The notes under the pieces: generated by a model | Database searches by the model: none | What the model saw: the letters and a program-made list of their open reading frames with translations, nothing else | Told to the model about the DNA's origin: nothing | Assembly: GCF_951805225.1 (NCBI RefSeq) | Contig: NZ_OX638201.1 | Coordinates: 3,224,001 to 3,288,000 of the forward strand | Direction of reading: 5' to 3' | From: an uncultured Flavobacterium sp. | GTDB lineage: Bacteria > Bacteroidota > Bacteroidia > Flavobacteriales > Flavobacteriaceae | DNA: 64,000 bases | Shown here: positions 1 to 8,033 of the stretch, one piece after another | Layout: each line of letters opens with the position of its first letter | How positions within the stretch are numbered: position 1 is the stretch's first letter | Made by a program: the position numbers and the translations under genes

Positions 1-146
1 TAAAAGTTTCAGAAAGCGGAATTTCATCTATAGAAGCAATTCAGGAATTAAAACCTTACGGATATAAAGGCTTTTTAATTGGAGAAAACTTCATGAAAAC
101 CGACAACGCCGGAAAAGCCGCAACGGAATTTATTAGTCAGCTTTAG
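1..146 (+). CDS. trpC: Indole-3-glycerol-phosphate synthase, C-terminal fragment (cut by window edge)
   Basis: The frame beginning at base 3 stays open until TAG at 144-146. It encodes about 47 residues that fit the last strands and helix of a TIM-barrel indole-glycerol-phosphate synthase, including a GENFMKT motif and a closing helix. This enzyme converts carboxyphenylamino-deoxyribulose phosphate to indole-3-glycerol phosphate in tryptophan synthesis. trpF and trpB follow on the same strand, which strongly supports the call. The 5' part lies outside the window, so only the tail can be judged. Confidence 0.85.
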   Translation, partial: KVSESGISSIEAIQELKPYGYKGFLIGENFMKTDNAGKAATEFISQL

Positions 147-358
147 GCATTAAGCTATAAGTAATAAGTCTTCTTAACATTACTAATTTAGCCTAAAGCC
201 TACAGCATTTAAAAACAGCCACGAATTCACGAATGATAATGAATTTAATTCGTGAATTCGTGGCAAATTAAAACACAAAGCTTTGCGAACTTAGCGTTTA
301 TAAGCGTAATCAAAATAAAAAAATCTTAGCGCCCTTTGCGGTAAAAAAACACAACGAA
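144..358. repeat. Repeat-filled gap between trpC and trpF
   Basis: This 212-base gap contains no gene. At 218-264 it holds an inverted repeat with 17-base arms (gccacgaattcacgaat and its complement). Bases 279-300 and 324-341 match the right-hand halves of the GCAAAG-type palindrome that is complete near 62.9 kb. The gap interrupts what is otherwise a compact operon, so the hairpin could affect trpC-trpF readthrough. Confidence 0.75.
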
Positions 359-991
359 ATGAAACTCAAAATATGCGGCATGAAATATCCTGATAATATC
401 CTCGAAGTAGGCGCACTCCTACCCGATTATATGGGATTTATTTTCTGGGAAAAATCCGCTCGATATTTTAACGGAACAATTCCGGAATTAATTGGAACAA
501 TCAAAAAAGTAGGTGTTTTTGTAAATCAAAGTCAGGAAGAAATTCTGGAGAAAGTTGCAACATACAATTTACAAGCTGTTCAATTACACGGAAATGAATC
601 TGTTGAATTTTTATCAGAATTAAAAAAACAATTGCCTAAAAAAACCGAAATCATCAAAGTATTTTCTGCCGATGAAAATTTTGATTTCGAAGTTATAAAA
701 CCATTTGAATCGGTTTGTGATTTCTTTATGTTCGACACCAAAGGAAAATTACCCGGCGGAAACGGAACAACATTCGACTGGACGATATTAAAAAAATACA
801 AATCTGATAAACCCTTCTTTTTAAGCGGCGGAATTGGAATCAATGAATTAAAAGCTATCGAAGAGATTTCAAAAACAAATCTTCCTATTTATGCTGTCGA
901 TATAAATAGTAAATTTGAAATCGAACCTGGGCTAAAAAACAAAAATCTATTTAGCAATTTCAAACGCAAATTTGATGTTGCCAACTTTTAA
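359..991 (+). CDS. trpF: Phosphoribosylanthranilate isomerase
   Basis: A 210-residue single-domain TIM barrel of the usual TrpF length. It catalyses the Amadori rearrangement of N-(5-phosphoribosyl)anthranilate to carboxyphenylamino-deoxyribulose phosphate in the cytoplasm. The N-terminal KICGMKYPDN motif carries the catalytic cysteine, the middle has VQLHGNE, and the C-terminal half has FDTKGKLPGGNGTTFDW (catalytic aspartate and phosphate loop) and FLSGGIG. The ATG at 359 directly precedes the KICGMK strand, so the start is secure. It lies 12 bases before trpB and after a trpC remnant. Confidence 0.97.
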   Translation: MKLKICGMKYPDNILEVGALLPDYMGFIFWEKSARYFNGTIPELIGTIKKVGVFVNQSQEEILEKVATYNLQAVQLHGNESVEFLSELKKQLPKKTEIIKVFSADENFDFEVIKPFESVCDFFMFDTKGKLPGGNGTTFDWTILKKYKSDKPFFLSGGIGINELKAIEEISKTNLPIYAVDINSKFEIEPGLKNKNLFSNFKRKFDVANF

Positions 992-1003
992 AATTGGAAT
1001 AAA

Positions 1004-2185
1004 ATGAATTTTAACGTTAACGAAAAAGGATATTACGGAGAATTTGGAGGAGCTTACATTCCTGAAATGTTATATCCAAATGTAGAAGAATTACGTCAAA
1101 ACTATTTAAAAATAACAAGCGAACCAGATTTTAAAGCAGAATTTGACCAATTGTTAAAAGATTACGTTGGACGCCCAAGTCCGCTATATTTTGCAAAGCG
1201 TTTATCTGATAAATACAATACCAAAATCTACTTAAAAAGAGAAGATTTAAACCATACCGGAGCACATAAAGTCAACAATACTATTGGGCAAATATTGGTA
1301 GCAAAACGTTTGGGCAAAAAACGAATCATTGCCGAAACCGGAGCTGGTCAACATGGTGTGGCAACTGCAACAGTTTGCGCACTTATGGGATTGCAATGCA
1401 TCGTTTATATGGGCGAAATCGACATTGCGCGTCAGGCACCAAACGTAGCTCGTATGAAAATGTTAGGCGCTGAGGTTCGTCCCGCGCTTTCGGGTTCAAG
1501 AACCTTAAAAGACGCTACAAACGAAGCGATTAGAGATTGGATTAATAATCCGGTTGACACACATTATATTATTGGATCTGCGATTGGACCGCATCCTTAT
1601 CCGGATATGGTTACACGTTTTCAAAGCGTAATTTCCGAAGAAATAAAATGGCAATTAAAAGAAAAAGAAGGACGTGAAAATCCTGATTATGTTGTCGCTT
1701 GTATTGGTGGCGGAAGTAATGCTGCAGGAACTTATTATCACTTTTTGCACGAGCCAGAAGTTGGAATTATTGCCGTAGAAGCAGCCGGAAAAGGCGTTGA
1801 TAGCGGTCATAGTGCAGCAACAAGTAAATTAGGAAAAGTTGGTGTTATTCACGGTTGCAAAACCCTTTTAATGCAAACTCCTGACGGACAAATTACCGAG
1901 CCATATTCGATTTCTGCAGGTTTAGATTATCCCGGAGTTGGACCAATGCACGCGCATTTAGCACAAACCGGTCGTGGCGAATTTTTCTCTGTGACTGATG
2001 ATGATGCCATGAATGCAGGTTTACAATTGACTAAACTAGAAGGAATTATTCCGGCGATCGAAAGTGCGCATGCTTTTGCGGTTTTAGATCAAAAGAAATT
2101 TAAACCAACAGATATTGTGGTGATAAGTCTTTCTGGTCGTGGTGATAAAGATTTAGACAATTATATTGATTATTTTAAATTGTAA
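1004..2185 (+). CDS. trpB: Tryptophan synthase beta subunit
   Basis: 393 residues, the normal length of TrpB. This PLP enzyme condenses indole with serine to make tryptophan, in an alpha2-beta2 complex with TrpA. The PLP lysine sits in HTGAHKVNN near residue 88, followed by ETGAGQHGVA and the phosphate-binding GGGSNAAGTY segment. The C terminus ISLSGRGDKD is typical. It follows trpF by 12 bases. Its partner trpA is about 1.4 kb downstream, separated by a repeat and two unrelated genes. Confidence 0.98.
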   Translation: MNFNVNEKGYYGEFGGAYIPEMLYPNVEELRQNYLKITSEPDFKAEFDQLLKDYVGRPSPLYFAKRLSDKYNTKIYLKREDLNHTGAHKVNNTIGQILVAKRLGKKRIIAETGAGQHGVATATVCALMGLQCIVYMGEIDIARQAPNVARMKMLGAEVRPALSGSRTLKDATNEAIRDWINNPVDTHYIIGSAIGPHPYPDMVTRFQSVISEEIKWQLKEKEGRENPDYVVACIGGGSNAAGTYYHFLHEPEVGIIAVEAAGKGVDSGHSAATSKLGKVGVIHGCKTLLMQTPDGQITEPYSISAGLDYPGVGPMHAHLAQTGRGEFFSVTDDDAMNAGLQLTKLEGIIPAIESAHAFAVLDQKKFKPTDIVVISLSGRGDKDLDNYIDYFKL

Positions 2186-2200
2186 TATAAATCGTAATTT

Positions 2201-2362
2201 GGGCGTTACCACCGAAAAAGGTGATCGGGCTTTCGGCTAAATTCCAGATTAACAAAAACTACGGCTAAAAAGCCTTGTTTTTCTAAATCGGGAGATACCG
2301 CCTCAAACGAAGTTCACTGAACTCCATTAAAAAATAAGGTGACGTGAAGTAATCCCTAACGC
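2201..2362. repeat. GGGCGTTACC...CCCTAACGC interspersed element
   Basis: The gap between trpB and the next gene is non-coding. It starts with gggcgttaccaccg and ends with ccctaacgc, so the ends are short inverted repeats (gcgtta / taacgc). It includes a ggtgatcgggctttcggct segment. From memory, degenerate elements with these ends are scattered through Bacteroidota genomes. That resemblance is recalled, not searched. Confidence 0.5.
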
Positions 2363-2392
2363 AAAAAACAAATAACGAGAAAAATAGTAATT

Positions 2393-2713
2393 ATGGAAAA
2401 ATTATTCTCTTACGGAACATTAAGGTCGAAACAAATTCAAATGCAGATTTTTAATAAAATTCTTAGCGGAACTCCTGATCAGCTATTGGGCTATAAACTA
2501 AAAAGTCTCCAAATCGAAGAAGAATTTGGAATGGCAGATTATGTTGTAGCTGTAGCCAGCGCAGATTCTTCGGATCCTATACACGGTGTTGCTTTTAATA
2601 TTTCTGCTTCGGATTTAGCCAAAGTAGATATATTCGAATCTAATGCTTATAAAAGAGTTCAGGTCGAATTAAAATCTGGAACAGTTGCCTGGGTTTATAT
2701 AGAAAATAAATAA
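2393..2713 (+). CDS. Gamma-glutamylcyclotransferase-like (AIG2-type) protein
   Basis: 106 residues with the family signature near the N terminus, LFSYGTLRSKQIQ, which is the YGTLR substrate loop of the GGCT/AIG2 fold. A glutamate in the GVAFNIS...VDIFESN region fits the usual catalytic acid position. Members act on gamma-glutamyl amines or related small molecules, but the true substrate cannot be read from sequence. The stop lies 8 bases before the nitrilase-family gene, so the two are probably co-transcribed. Both are unusual inside a trp operon. Confidence 0.8.
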   Translation: MEKLFSYGTLRSKQIQMQIFNKILSGTPDQLLGYKLKSLQIEEEFGMADYVVAVASADSSDPIHGVAFNISASDLAKVDIFESNAYKRVQVELKSGTVAWVYIENK

Positions 2714-2721
2714 AACTTGAA

Positions 2722-3459
2722 ATGATTTTAGCAGCAGCACAAACAAAACCAAAACGAGGAGATATTGAAGCTAATTTATTAGATCATTATCATTTTATCG
2801 ATTTGGCGGTACAAAATGGAGCACAATTAATTGCATTTCCTGAATTATCGATTAGCGGTTATGAAAGAGAATATGCCCAAAAACTAGCTTTCAAAAAAGA
2901 CGATTCAAGATTGGATCATTTAAAAAAATTAGCAGTCGAAAATAATATTATTATTGTCGCTGGCGCACCAATTCAAGTAGATTCAGAATTGTTTATTGGG
3001 GAATTTATAATTTCTCCTGATAATTCCGTTCAAATCTATACTAAGCAGTTTTTGCATGAAGGTGAAGACGAGTTTTTCCAATCTTCATTTGATTACAATC
3101 CGATGATAACTATTGAAGATCAAAAAATTTCGTTTGCCATTTGCGCTGATATTGACAATCCGTTGCATCCTGAAAATGCCCGCAAAAGAGAAACCAATAT
3201 TTATATCGCCAGTATTTTCTTTTCACCAAACGGAATTCCGAATGCTTACAGAGATTTACAGAATTATGCACAGAAACATGAAATGAATGTTTTGATGTCA
3301 AATTTCAGTGGCGAATCCTGGGGTTCTCCTTCGGCAGGACAAAGTGCTTTCTGGAATAACAAAGGCGAATTAGTTGCTCAAATGAATGATTCAGATTCCG
3401 GATTATTATTGATCCAAAATCAAAATGATAATTGGTCAAGTAAGATTATTACTGGCTAG
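2722..3459 (+). CDS. Carbon-nitrogen hydrolase (nitrilase superfamily)
   Basis: 245 residues forming one nitrilase-type domain. The catalytic triad is visible: Glu in FPELSISGYE (near residue 42), Lys in YTKQFLHEGE (near 107) and Cys in FAICADID (near 140). Such enzymes hydrolyse non-peptide C-N bonds in amides, nitriles or N-carbamoyl compounds; the substrate here is unknown. It is coupled to the upstream cyclotransferase-like gene. Together they could process glutamine-like or gamma-glutamyl compounds, but that is only an inference from adjacency. Confidence 0.88.
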   Translation: MILAAAQTKPKRGDIEANLLDHYHFIDLAVQNGAQLIAFPELSISGYEREYAQKLAFKKDDSRLDHLKKLAVENNIIIVAGAPIQVDSELFIGEFIISPDNSVQIYTKQFLHEGEDEFFQSSFDYNPMITIEDQKISFAICADIDNPLHPENARKRETNIYIASIFFSPNGIPNAYRDLQNYAQKHEMNVLMSNFSGESWGSPSAGQSAFWNNKGELVAQMNDSDSGLLLIQNQNDNWSSKIITG

Positions 3460-3468
3460 TATAGATTT

Positions 3469-3545
3469 CTACAAGGTTTTCAAAACCTTGTAGATATAAA
3501 ATAAATCATCAAACAAATACCTACAAGGTTTTGAAAACCTTGCAG
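3469..3545. repeat. Pair of 25-base CTACAAGGTTTT palindromes before trpA
   Basis: Two near-identical perfect palindromes lie at 3469-3493 and 3521-3545, each with arms ctacaaggtttt and differing mainly in the central base. They occupy most of the gap between the hydrolase gene and trpA. Each would form a 12-bp hairpin in RNA. No T-run follows, so they are not obvious terminators. A TTG in the second copy extends the trpA frame artificially. Confidence 0.85.
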
Positions 3546-3563
3546 GAAATAAACGATATTAAA

Positions 3564-4325
3564 ATGAACAGAATAACTCAAAAATTACAAGAAGATAAAA
3601 AGATACTTTCGATTTATTTTTCTGCAGGATATCCTAATTTGAATGATACGGTTCAAATCATTCAGGATTTAGAAAAAAATGGCGTTGATTTAATCGAAAT
3701 TGGTTTGCCTTTTAGTGATCCTTTGGCTGATGGACCAACAATTCAGGCGAGTTCAACTCAAGCGCTTCATAACGGAATGACGACTCAAATTCTTTTTGAT
3801 CAGCTGAAGAACATCCGCGAAAGCGTAAAAATTCCGTTGATTATTATGGGGTATTTCAATCCAATGTTACAATATGGAGTTGAAGCTTTCTGTAAAAAAT
3901 GCGCCGAAATTGGTATCGACGGTTTAATTATTCCGGATCTTCCGGTTGATGTTTATGCAGACGAATACAAAGCGATTTTCGAAAAATATGGCTTAATAAA
4001 TGTATTCCTTATTACGCCACAAACTTCTGACGAACGTATTCGTTTTATCGATAGCGTTTCAAACGGATTTATTTATATGGTAAGTTCTGCAAGTGTTACG
4101 GGTTCTCAATCTGGTTTTGGAAATACACAGGAAAGTTATTTCGAAAGAATTGCAAACATGAATCTGAAAAACACGCAAATTGTAGGTTTCGGAATTTCGA
4201 ATAAAGAAACTTTTAATCAGGCAACAAAATTTGCAAAAGGTGCAATTATTGGAAGCGCTTTTATTAAACATTTAAGCGAAAATGGTTCTGGAAAAATTAG
4301 TGAGTTTGTTGGTGAGATTAGATAA
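3564..4325 (+). CDS. trpA: Tryptophan synthase alpha subunit
   Basis: 253 residues from ATG 3564, a TIM barrel that cleaves indole-3-glycerol phosphate to indole for TrpB. Key motifs are DLIEIGLPFSDPLADGPTIQ with the catalytic Glu, and YMVSSASVTGSQSG and GFGISNKE for phosphate binding. The frame is open back to a TTG at 3531, but that codon lies inside a palindromic repeat. Starting at 3564 gives the conserved MNRITQKLQ N terminus. Unusually, trpA is parted from trpB by two other genes. A small lipoprotein gene follows after 9 bases. Confidence 0.97.
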   Translation: MNRITQKLQEDKKILSIYFSAGYPNLNDTVQIIQDLEKNGVDLIEIGLPFSDPLADGPTIQASSTQALHNGMTTQILFDQLKNIRESVKIPLIIMGYFNPMLQYGVEAFCKKCAEIGIDGLIIPDLPVDVYADEYKAIFEKYGLINVFLITPQTSDERIRFIDSVSNGFIYMVSSASVTGSQSGFGNTQESYFERIANMNLKNTQIVGFGISNKETFNQATKFAKGAIIGSAFIKHLSENGSGKISEFVGEIR

Positions 4326-4334
4326 TTAATTCAA

Positions 4335-4691
4335 ATGAAAATAACTAAATATTTATTACTGATCTTTCTTTGTACTTTAACTATATCATGCCAAAAAATC
4401 CAAACTGACAAATTGATTGGAAGTTGGAGAATGAAGGATCTAGTAAATACTACCGGTAAAAATTTTGAAGATAAAACAACATTTACAAAAAACCATGTAA
4501 TTATCCTTGAATCAATTTCTAATGGAAAAACTCTTGATAAAGAAATTGGAAACTATATTTTAAAAAACAATCTTCTTACGATAAAGTTTAAAAACAATTA
4601 TTCTTTTGACTTCAAAATATTAAAATTAGATGACTCTGAAATGGAATTATTAAATATTAAAGAAAAAAGATCCGTGAGATATATTAGATAA
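4335..4691 (+). CDS. Small lipoprotein, lipocalin-like
   Basis: 118 residues with a lipoprotein signal peptide (LLLIFLCTLTISC, lipid-modified Cys near residue 19). The mature part begins with KLIGSWRM, a pattern common in small lipocalin-like Bacteroidota lipoproteins. It continues as alternating short beta strands, which fits a compact beta barrel. Function is unknown. It follows trpA by 9 bases and ends before a strong terminator, so it is probably the last gene of the trp transcript. Confidence 0.7.
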   Translation: MKITKYLLLIFLCTLTISCQKIQTDKLIGSWRMKDLVNTTGKNFEDKTTFTKNHVIILESISNGKTLDKEIGNYILKNNLLTIKFKNNYSFDFKILKLDDSEMELLNIKEKRSVRYIR

Positions 4692-4716
4692 TTCACATTT
4701 TGTTACTTTCGAATAA

Positions 4717-4807
4717 GATAGAATCACACTAGAAACTCCGCATACAAAATCGCTAATCTTTGTCGAATTACGAGTGCAATTTCTTGTTTCTCGAAATGAC
4801 AAAATTG
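4717..4807. repeat. Degenerate GTCATTTCGA-type repeat
   Basis: Bases 4717-4807 contain aatcacactagaaactcc, aatctttgtcgaatt and tctcgaaatgacaaaa. The same pieces, in both orientations, recur near 23.2-23.4 kb and 24.97-25.0 kb. The copy is worn and has no open reading frame. Confidence 0.5.
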
Positions 4808-4817
4808 CGTTAATTAC

Positions 4818-4859
4818 AAAGCTGAAATAATATAACTCATAATATTATTTCAGCTTTTT
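4818..4859 (+). terminator. Rho-independent terminator of the trp operon
   Basis: A 16-bp stem (aaagctgaaataatat and its complement) with a short loop, ending in cagctttttc. It lies 127 bases after the lipoprotein stop and before the tetR promoter. Confidence 0.8.
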
Positions 4860-4940
4860 CGCTATAAACATTAGCCTTAAAGCGTATTTGACTTCAAAAA
4901 CAACTACATGGTTTTATGTTAATATTGTGTTAAAATAAAA

Positions 4941-4978
4941 TTAAACGACTGTTTAATTTAAACACTTGTTTAATTTTG
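4941..4978 (+). promoter_or_regulatory. Double TetR operator overlapping the efflux operon promoter
   Basis: Two tandem 16-base palindromes of the form TTAAAC-N4-GTTTAA lie at 4941-4956 and 4958-4973, with centres 17 bases apart. The second overlaps a Bacteroidota -7 box, TAATTTTG, at 4971-4978. The tetR ATG is at 5000. The layout predicts that the repressor blocks its own promoter and so the whole efflux operon. Confidence 0.75.
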
Positions 4979-4999
4979 TACCCGATTAGAAACAATACC

Positions 5000-5629
5000 A
5001 TGTCAAACATCGAATTAAACGATAAAAAAATTCAGATTCTTGAAGTTGCGGAAACGCTATTTTCTGAAAAAGGATTTGAAGGAACATCGATACGGGATAT
5101 CTCAAAACATGCCAAGATTAATATTGCCATGGTTTCGTATTATTTTGGTTCAAAAGAAAGACTTCTTGAGGCTTTAATTCTTTACAAAACTTCTGATTTA
5201 AAACTACAACTCGAAAATTTATTGCAAGAAAATCTCGAACCTGTAGAAAAAGTCAATAAATTAATCGAAATTTACGTTAACAGAATCTGCCTTAACAAAG
5301 GGATTTACAGAGTCTTACATTTTGAACTTAATAGTAAGAAGAGAGAGAAAAGCATGATTGCTTTTACGGAACTAAAAAAAGGGAATCTAAAATCTCTTGA
5401 GAGTATTATTACTCAAGGTCAGGAAAAAGGTGTTTTTAGAAAGGATATTATAATTCCGCTTATCACGCCTACGATTATTGGAACCTTTTTTCATTTTCAT
5501 ATGAATCGATCTTTCTTCGAAGAATTATTGGATTTACAAACAGAAGAAATGTTTAACAATTACATTAAAACCAGTCTTACAAAGCACATTCAACAAACTA
5601 TAAAAGCGCTACTTGTTTATGAAAATTAG
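5000..5629 (+). CDS. TetR-family repressor of the efflux operon
   Basis: 209 residues from ATG 5000; an upstream TTG at 4976 is inside the -7 promoter box and is rejected. The N-terminal helix-turn-helix is clear (ILEVAETLFSEKGFEGTSIR followed by INIAMVSYYFGSKERLLEAL). The C-terminal two thirds form the ligand-binding, dimerising helical domain. It begins the operon, and its last 11 bases overlap the TolC-like gene. With the double palindrome just upstream, autorepression relieved by a pump substrate is the likely regulation. Confidence 0.92.
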   Translation: MSNIELNDKKIQILEVAETLFSEKGFEGTSIRDISKHAKINIAMVSYYFGSKERLLEALILYKTSDLKLQLENLLQENLEPVEKVNKLIEIYVNRICLNKGIYRVLHFELNSKKREKSMIAFTELKKGNLKSLESIITQGQEKGVFRKDIIIPLITPTIIGTFFHFHMNRSFFEELLDLQTEEMFNNYIKTSLTKHIQQTIKALLVYEN

Positions 5630-6938
5630 TCAATTAATGCTCTTTGGAGTTTTCTTTATCGGAATATCTTCAGTAGAAGCACAAGAAAAAACAAGTTTAA
5701 CCTTAGACGAAGCCGTTAAATTGGCCTGGGAAAAAAGTAACGAAGTTACGCTTGCCAGCACTAAGGTAAACACAAAAAAGTACGAATTACAATCGGTAAA
5801 AAACAATCAATATCCTGATATTAAAGTTTCCGGACAATATCAACGCCTTACAAAAGCATCGATTGATATGCCAAATCAGGGAGAAAGCAAATCTCTTGTA
5901 TCTCCTGACAGAGCAATGCTTGGTATGGCAAATTTAAGCTTGCCTCTTTTTGCAGGATTTAAAATCCAAAATAGCATTGAAGCTTATGATAACTTATATG
6001 AAGCTGAAAGTGCCAATGCATCTAAAACTAAAGAAGACGTTGCTTTAAGAGTTATTACGTATTATACTGCGTTATACAAAGCTCAAAAAACTTTGGATGT
6101 TTTAAATGAAAATCAAAAAAGCGCTAAACAACGTGTTACTGATTTTACAGAATTAGAGAAAAACGGAATTATCCCAAGAAATGATTTATTGAAGTCACAA
6201 TTATTAGTTTCAAAAACGCAATTATCTATTGATGAAGCTACTAATAACTTAAATAATATCAACTTTTATCTGACTACTTTATTGAAGTTGGATCCAAGTA
6301 CAAAACTTCAGGTTAATGAAGAGGATTTCTTTAATTTGAAAACCAGCAATGCGCCAACATCTGATGCATTAGCTTTGCAAAACAGAAAAGATTTAGAGGC
6401 TATTCGTTTCCAACAAAAAGCATCTGAAGCAAATATTAGAGTTGCAAAAGCTGCTTATTATCCTACTTTAGCATTACTTGGCGGTTATACTGCTTTAGAT
6501 CTTAAAGACATTATTACTGTAAAATATGCGATGAACTTTGGTTTAGGTTTAACTTATGATATCTCTGGAATTTACAAAAATAGTTCTCACGTAAGAGAAG
6601 CTGAAAGCAGAGCTTTGGAGGTTAAAAATACAGAGGCTGTAATGACAGATCGTATTAAAGTTGAGGTTCAAAAATCTATTGAGGATTATGACTTGGCTAT
6701 TAACCAAAGTGTTGTTTATGATGAAGCGCTTCAACAGGCATCTGAAAATTACAGACTTGTAAAAGATAAGTTTGACAATGGTTTAGCAGATACTAATGAC
6801 TTGGTTGAAGCTGATGTTGAACAACTAAGTGCTAAAATCAATACTGCTGTATCTAAAGCAACAATCATTCAAAAATATTACGAATTACTATCCGTATCAG
6901 GACAATTATCACAATCATTCAATCTTTCTAAAATATAA
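5619..6938 (+). CDS. TolC-family outer-membrane efflux protein
   Basis: About 439 residues starting at ATG 5619, preferred over a TTG six bases earlier because it begins the signal peptide MKISQLMLFGVFFIG...VEAQ. The mature protein shows the two-fold repeated alpha-helical barrel pattern of outer-membrane efflux proteins (LTLDEAVKLAWEKSNEV early, and DLVEADVEQLSAKI in the second half). It forms the outer-membrane channel for the HlyD and EmrB-like proteins encoded next. The start overlaps the tetR stop by 11 bases, implying translational coupling. Confidence 0.95.
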   Translation: MKISQLMLFGVFFIGISSVEAQEKTSLTLDEAVKLAWEKSNEVTLASTKVNTKKYELQSVKNNQYPDIKVSGQYQRLTKASIDMPNQGESKSLVSPDRAMLGMANLSLPLFAGFKIQNSIEAYDNLYEAESANASKTKEDVALRVITYYTALYKAQKTLDVLNENQKSAKQRVTDFTELEKNGIIPRNDLLKSQLLVSKTQLSIDEATNNLNNINFYLTTLLKLDPSTKLQVNEEDFFNLKTSNAPTSDALALQNRKDLEAIRFQQKASEANIRVAKAAYYPTLALLGGYTALDLKDIITVKYAMNFGLGLTYDISGIYKNSSHVREAESRALEVKNTEAVMTDRIKVEVQKSIEDYDLAINQSVVYDEALQQASENYRLVKDKFDNGLADTNDLVEADVEQLSAKINTAVSKATIIQKYYELLSVSGQLSQSFNLSKI

Positions 6939-6950
6939 TCGATAGCTCTC

Positions 6951-8030
6951 ATGGAAAAGAAAAAAACAAATACTAAATTCATCATTATACTAACCGTTTT
7001 GGTTTTAGTGGGCGGAACTTACGGAATAACAAAGTACATGCACTCTTTAGCTCACGAAGAAACGGATGATGCTCAAATTGAGAAAAAAATGAATCCAATT
7101 ATTCCTAGAGTATCTGGATATATTAGTAAGGTATACGTAAAAGATAATGATTTTGTAAAAAAAGGAGATACTTTATTTACTATCGATAAAAGAGATTACC
7201 AATTAAAAATCGACGAAGCTAATGCTGCTTTATTAGGTGCTGAAGGTCAATATGAAGCTGCAAAAGCTGATATTGGAAGTGCAAATGCAAGTATTTCAGT
7301 TTCTGATGCAAATATGAAATCTGCAACTGGTTCTATCGAAAGTGCTAAAATTAGATTAAGACAAATTACAAACGATTACAACCGTTACAACAATTTGTAC
7401 AAAACTCATACGATCACAAAACAACAATATGAGCAAGCTTTATCTGCAAAAGAAGAAGCTGAAAACCAAGTTCGCGTTTTAGAACAACAACAAAGAGCAA
7501 GTTCTTACCAAAAATCAGTAATTGAATCTAAATCAAAAGCTTCTGATAAACAAACTGAAGTTGCTGCTGCAAATATCAAAAAAGCAAAAACAATGCTTGA
7601 TGTTGCTCATTTAAATCTTAGTTATACAGTAGTTACTGCTGCAATCGATGGTCAGGTTTCTAAAGTAGATATTCAGCCAGGACAATTGGTTCAACCGGGA
7701 CAATCTTTATTTTATATCATCAATAATAATGAAGCTTGGGTTGTTGCAAACTTTAAAGAAACACAATTAAACAAAATGATTGTTGGACAAAAAGTAAGCT
7801 TAAAAGTTGATGCATATCCAAACTACGAATTCAAAGGAATTGTAACTTCATTTTCTCCTGCAACAGGATCTCGTTTTTCATTATTACCTCCTGATAATGC
7901 AACAGGAAACTTTGTGAAAACTATCCAAAGATTACCAGTAAAAATTAGTTTAGATGAATCAAACGATCCTGAAAAAGTAAAATTATTGCGTCCGGGAATG
8001 AATGTTGATGTAGATGTACATTTAAAATAA
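6951..8030 (+). CDS. HlyD/EmrA-type membrane fusion protein
   Basis: 359 residues: one N-terminal membrane segment (residues about 9-27), a split biotinyl-lipoyl domain (PIIPRVSGYISKVYVKDNDF near 50 and TVVTAAIDGQVSKVDIQPGQ near 225), a helical hairpin between them, and a beta-barrel adaptor (EAWVVANFKETQL). It links the inner-membrane pump to the TolC channel. It lies 12 bases after tolC and 3 bases before the emrB-like gene, a standard EmrAB-TolC arrangement. Confidence 0.95.
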   Translation: MEKKKTNTKFIIILTVLVLVGGTYGITKYMHSLAHEETDDAQIEKKMNPIIPRVSGYISKVYVKDNDFVKKGDTLFTIDKRDYQLKIDEANAALLGAEGQYEAAKADIGSANASISVSDANMKSATGSIESAKIRLRQITNDYNRYNNLYKTHTITKQQYEQALSAKEEAENQVRVLEQQQRASSYQKSVIESKSKASDKQTEVAAANIKKAKTMLDVAHLNLSYTVVTAAIDGQVSKVDIQPGQLVQPGQSLFYIINNNEAWVVANFKETQLNKMIVGQKVSLKVDAYPNYEFKGIVTSFSPATGSRFSLLPPDNATGNFVKTIQRLPVKISLDESNDPEKVKLLRPGMNVDVDVHLK

Positions 8031-8033
8031 AAT

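Noticed and set aside
3531..3563. Longer trpA beginning at TTG 3531
   Set aside because: The codon is inside a palindromic repeat, and ATG 3564 gives the normal TrpA N terminus.
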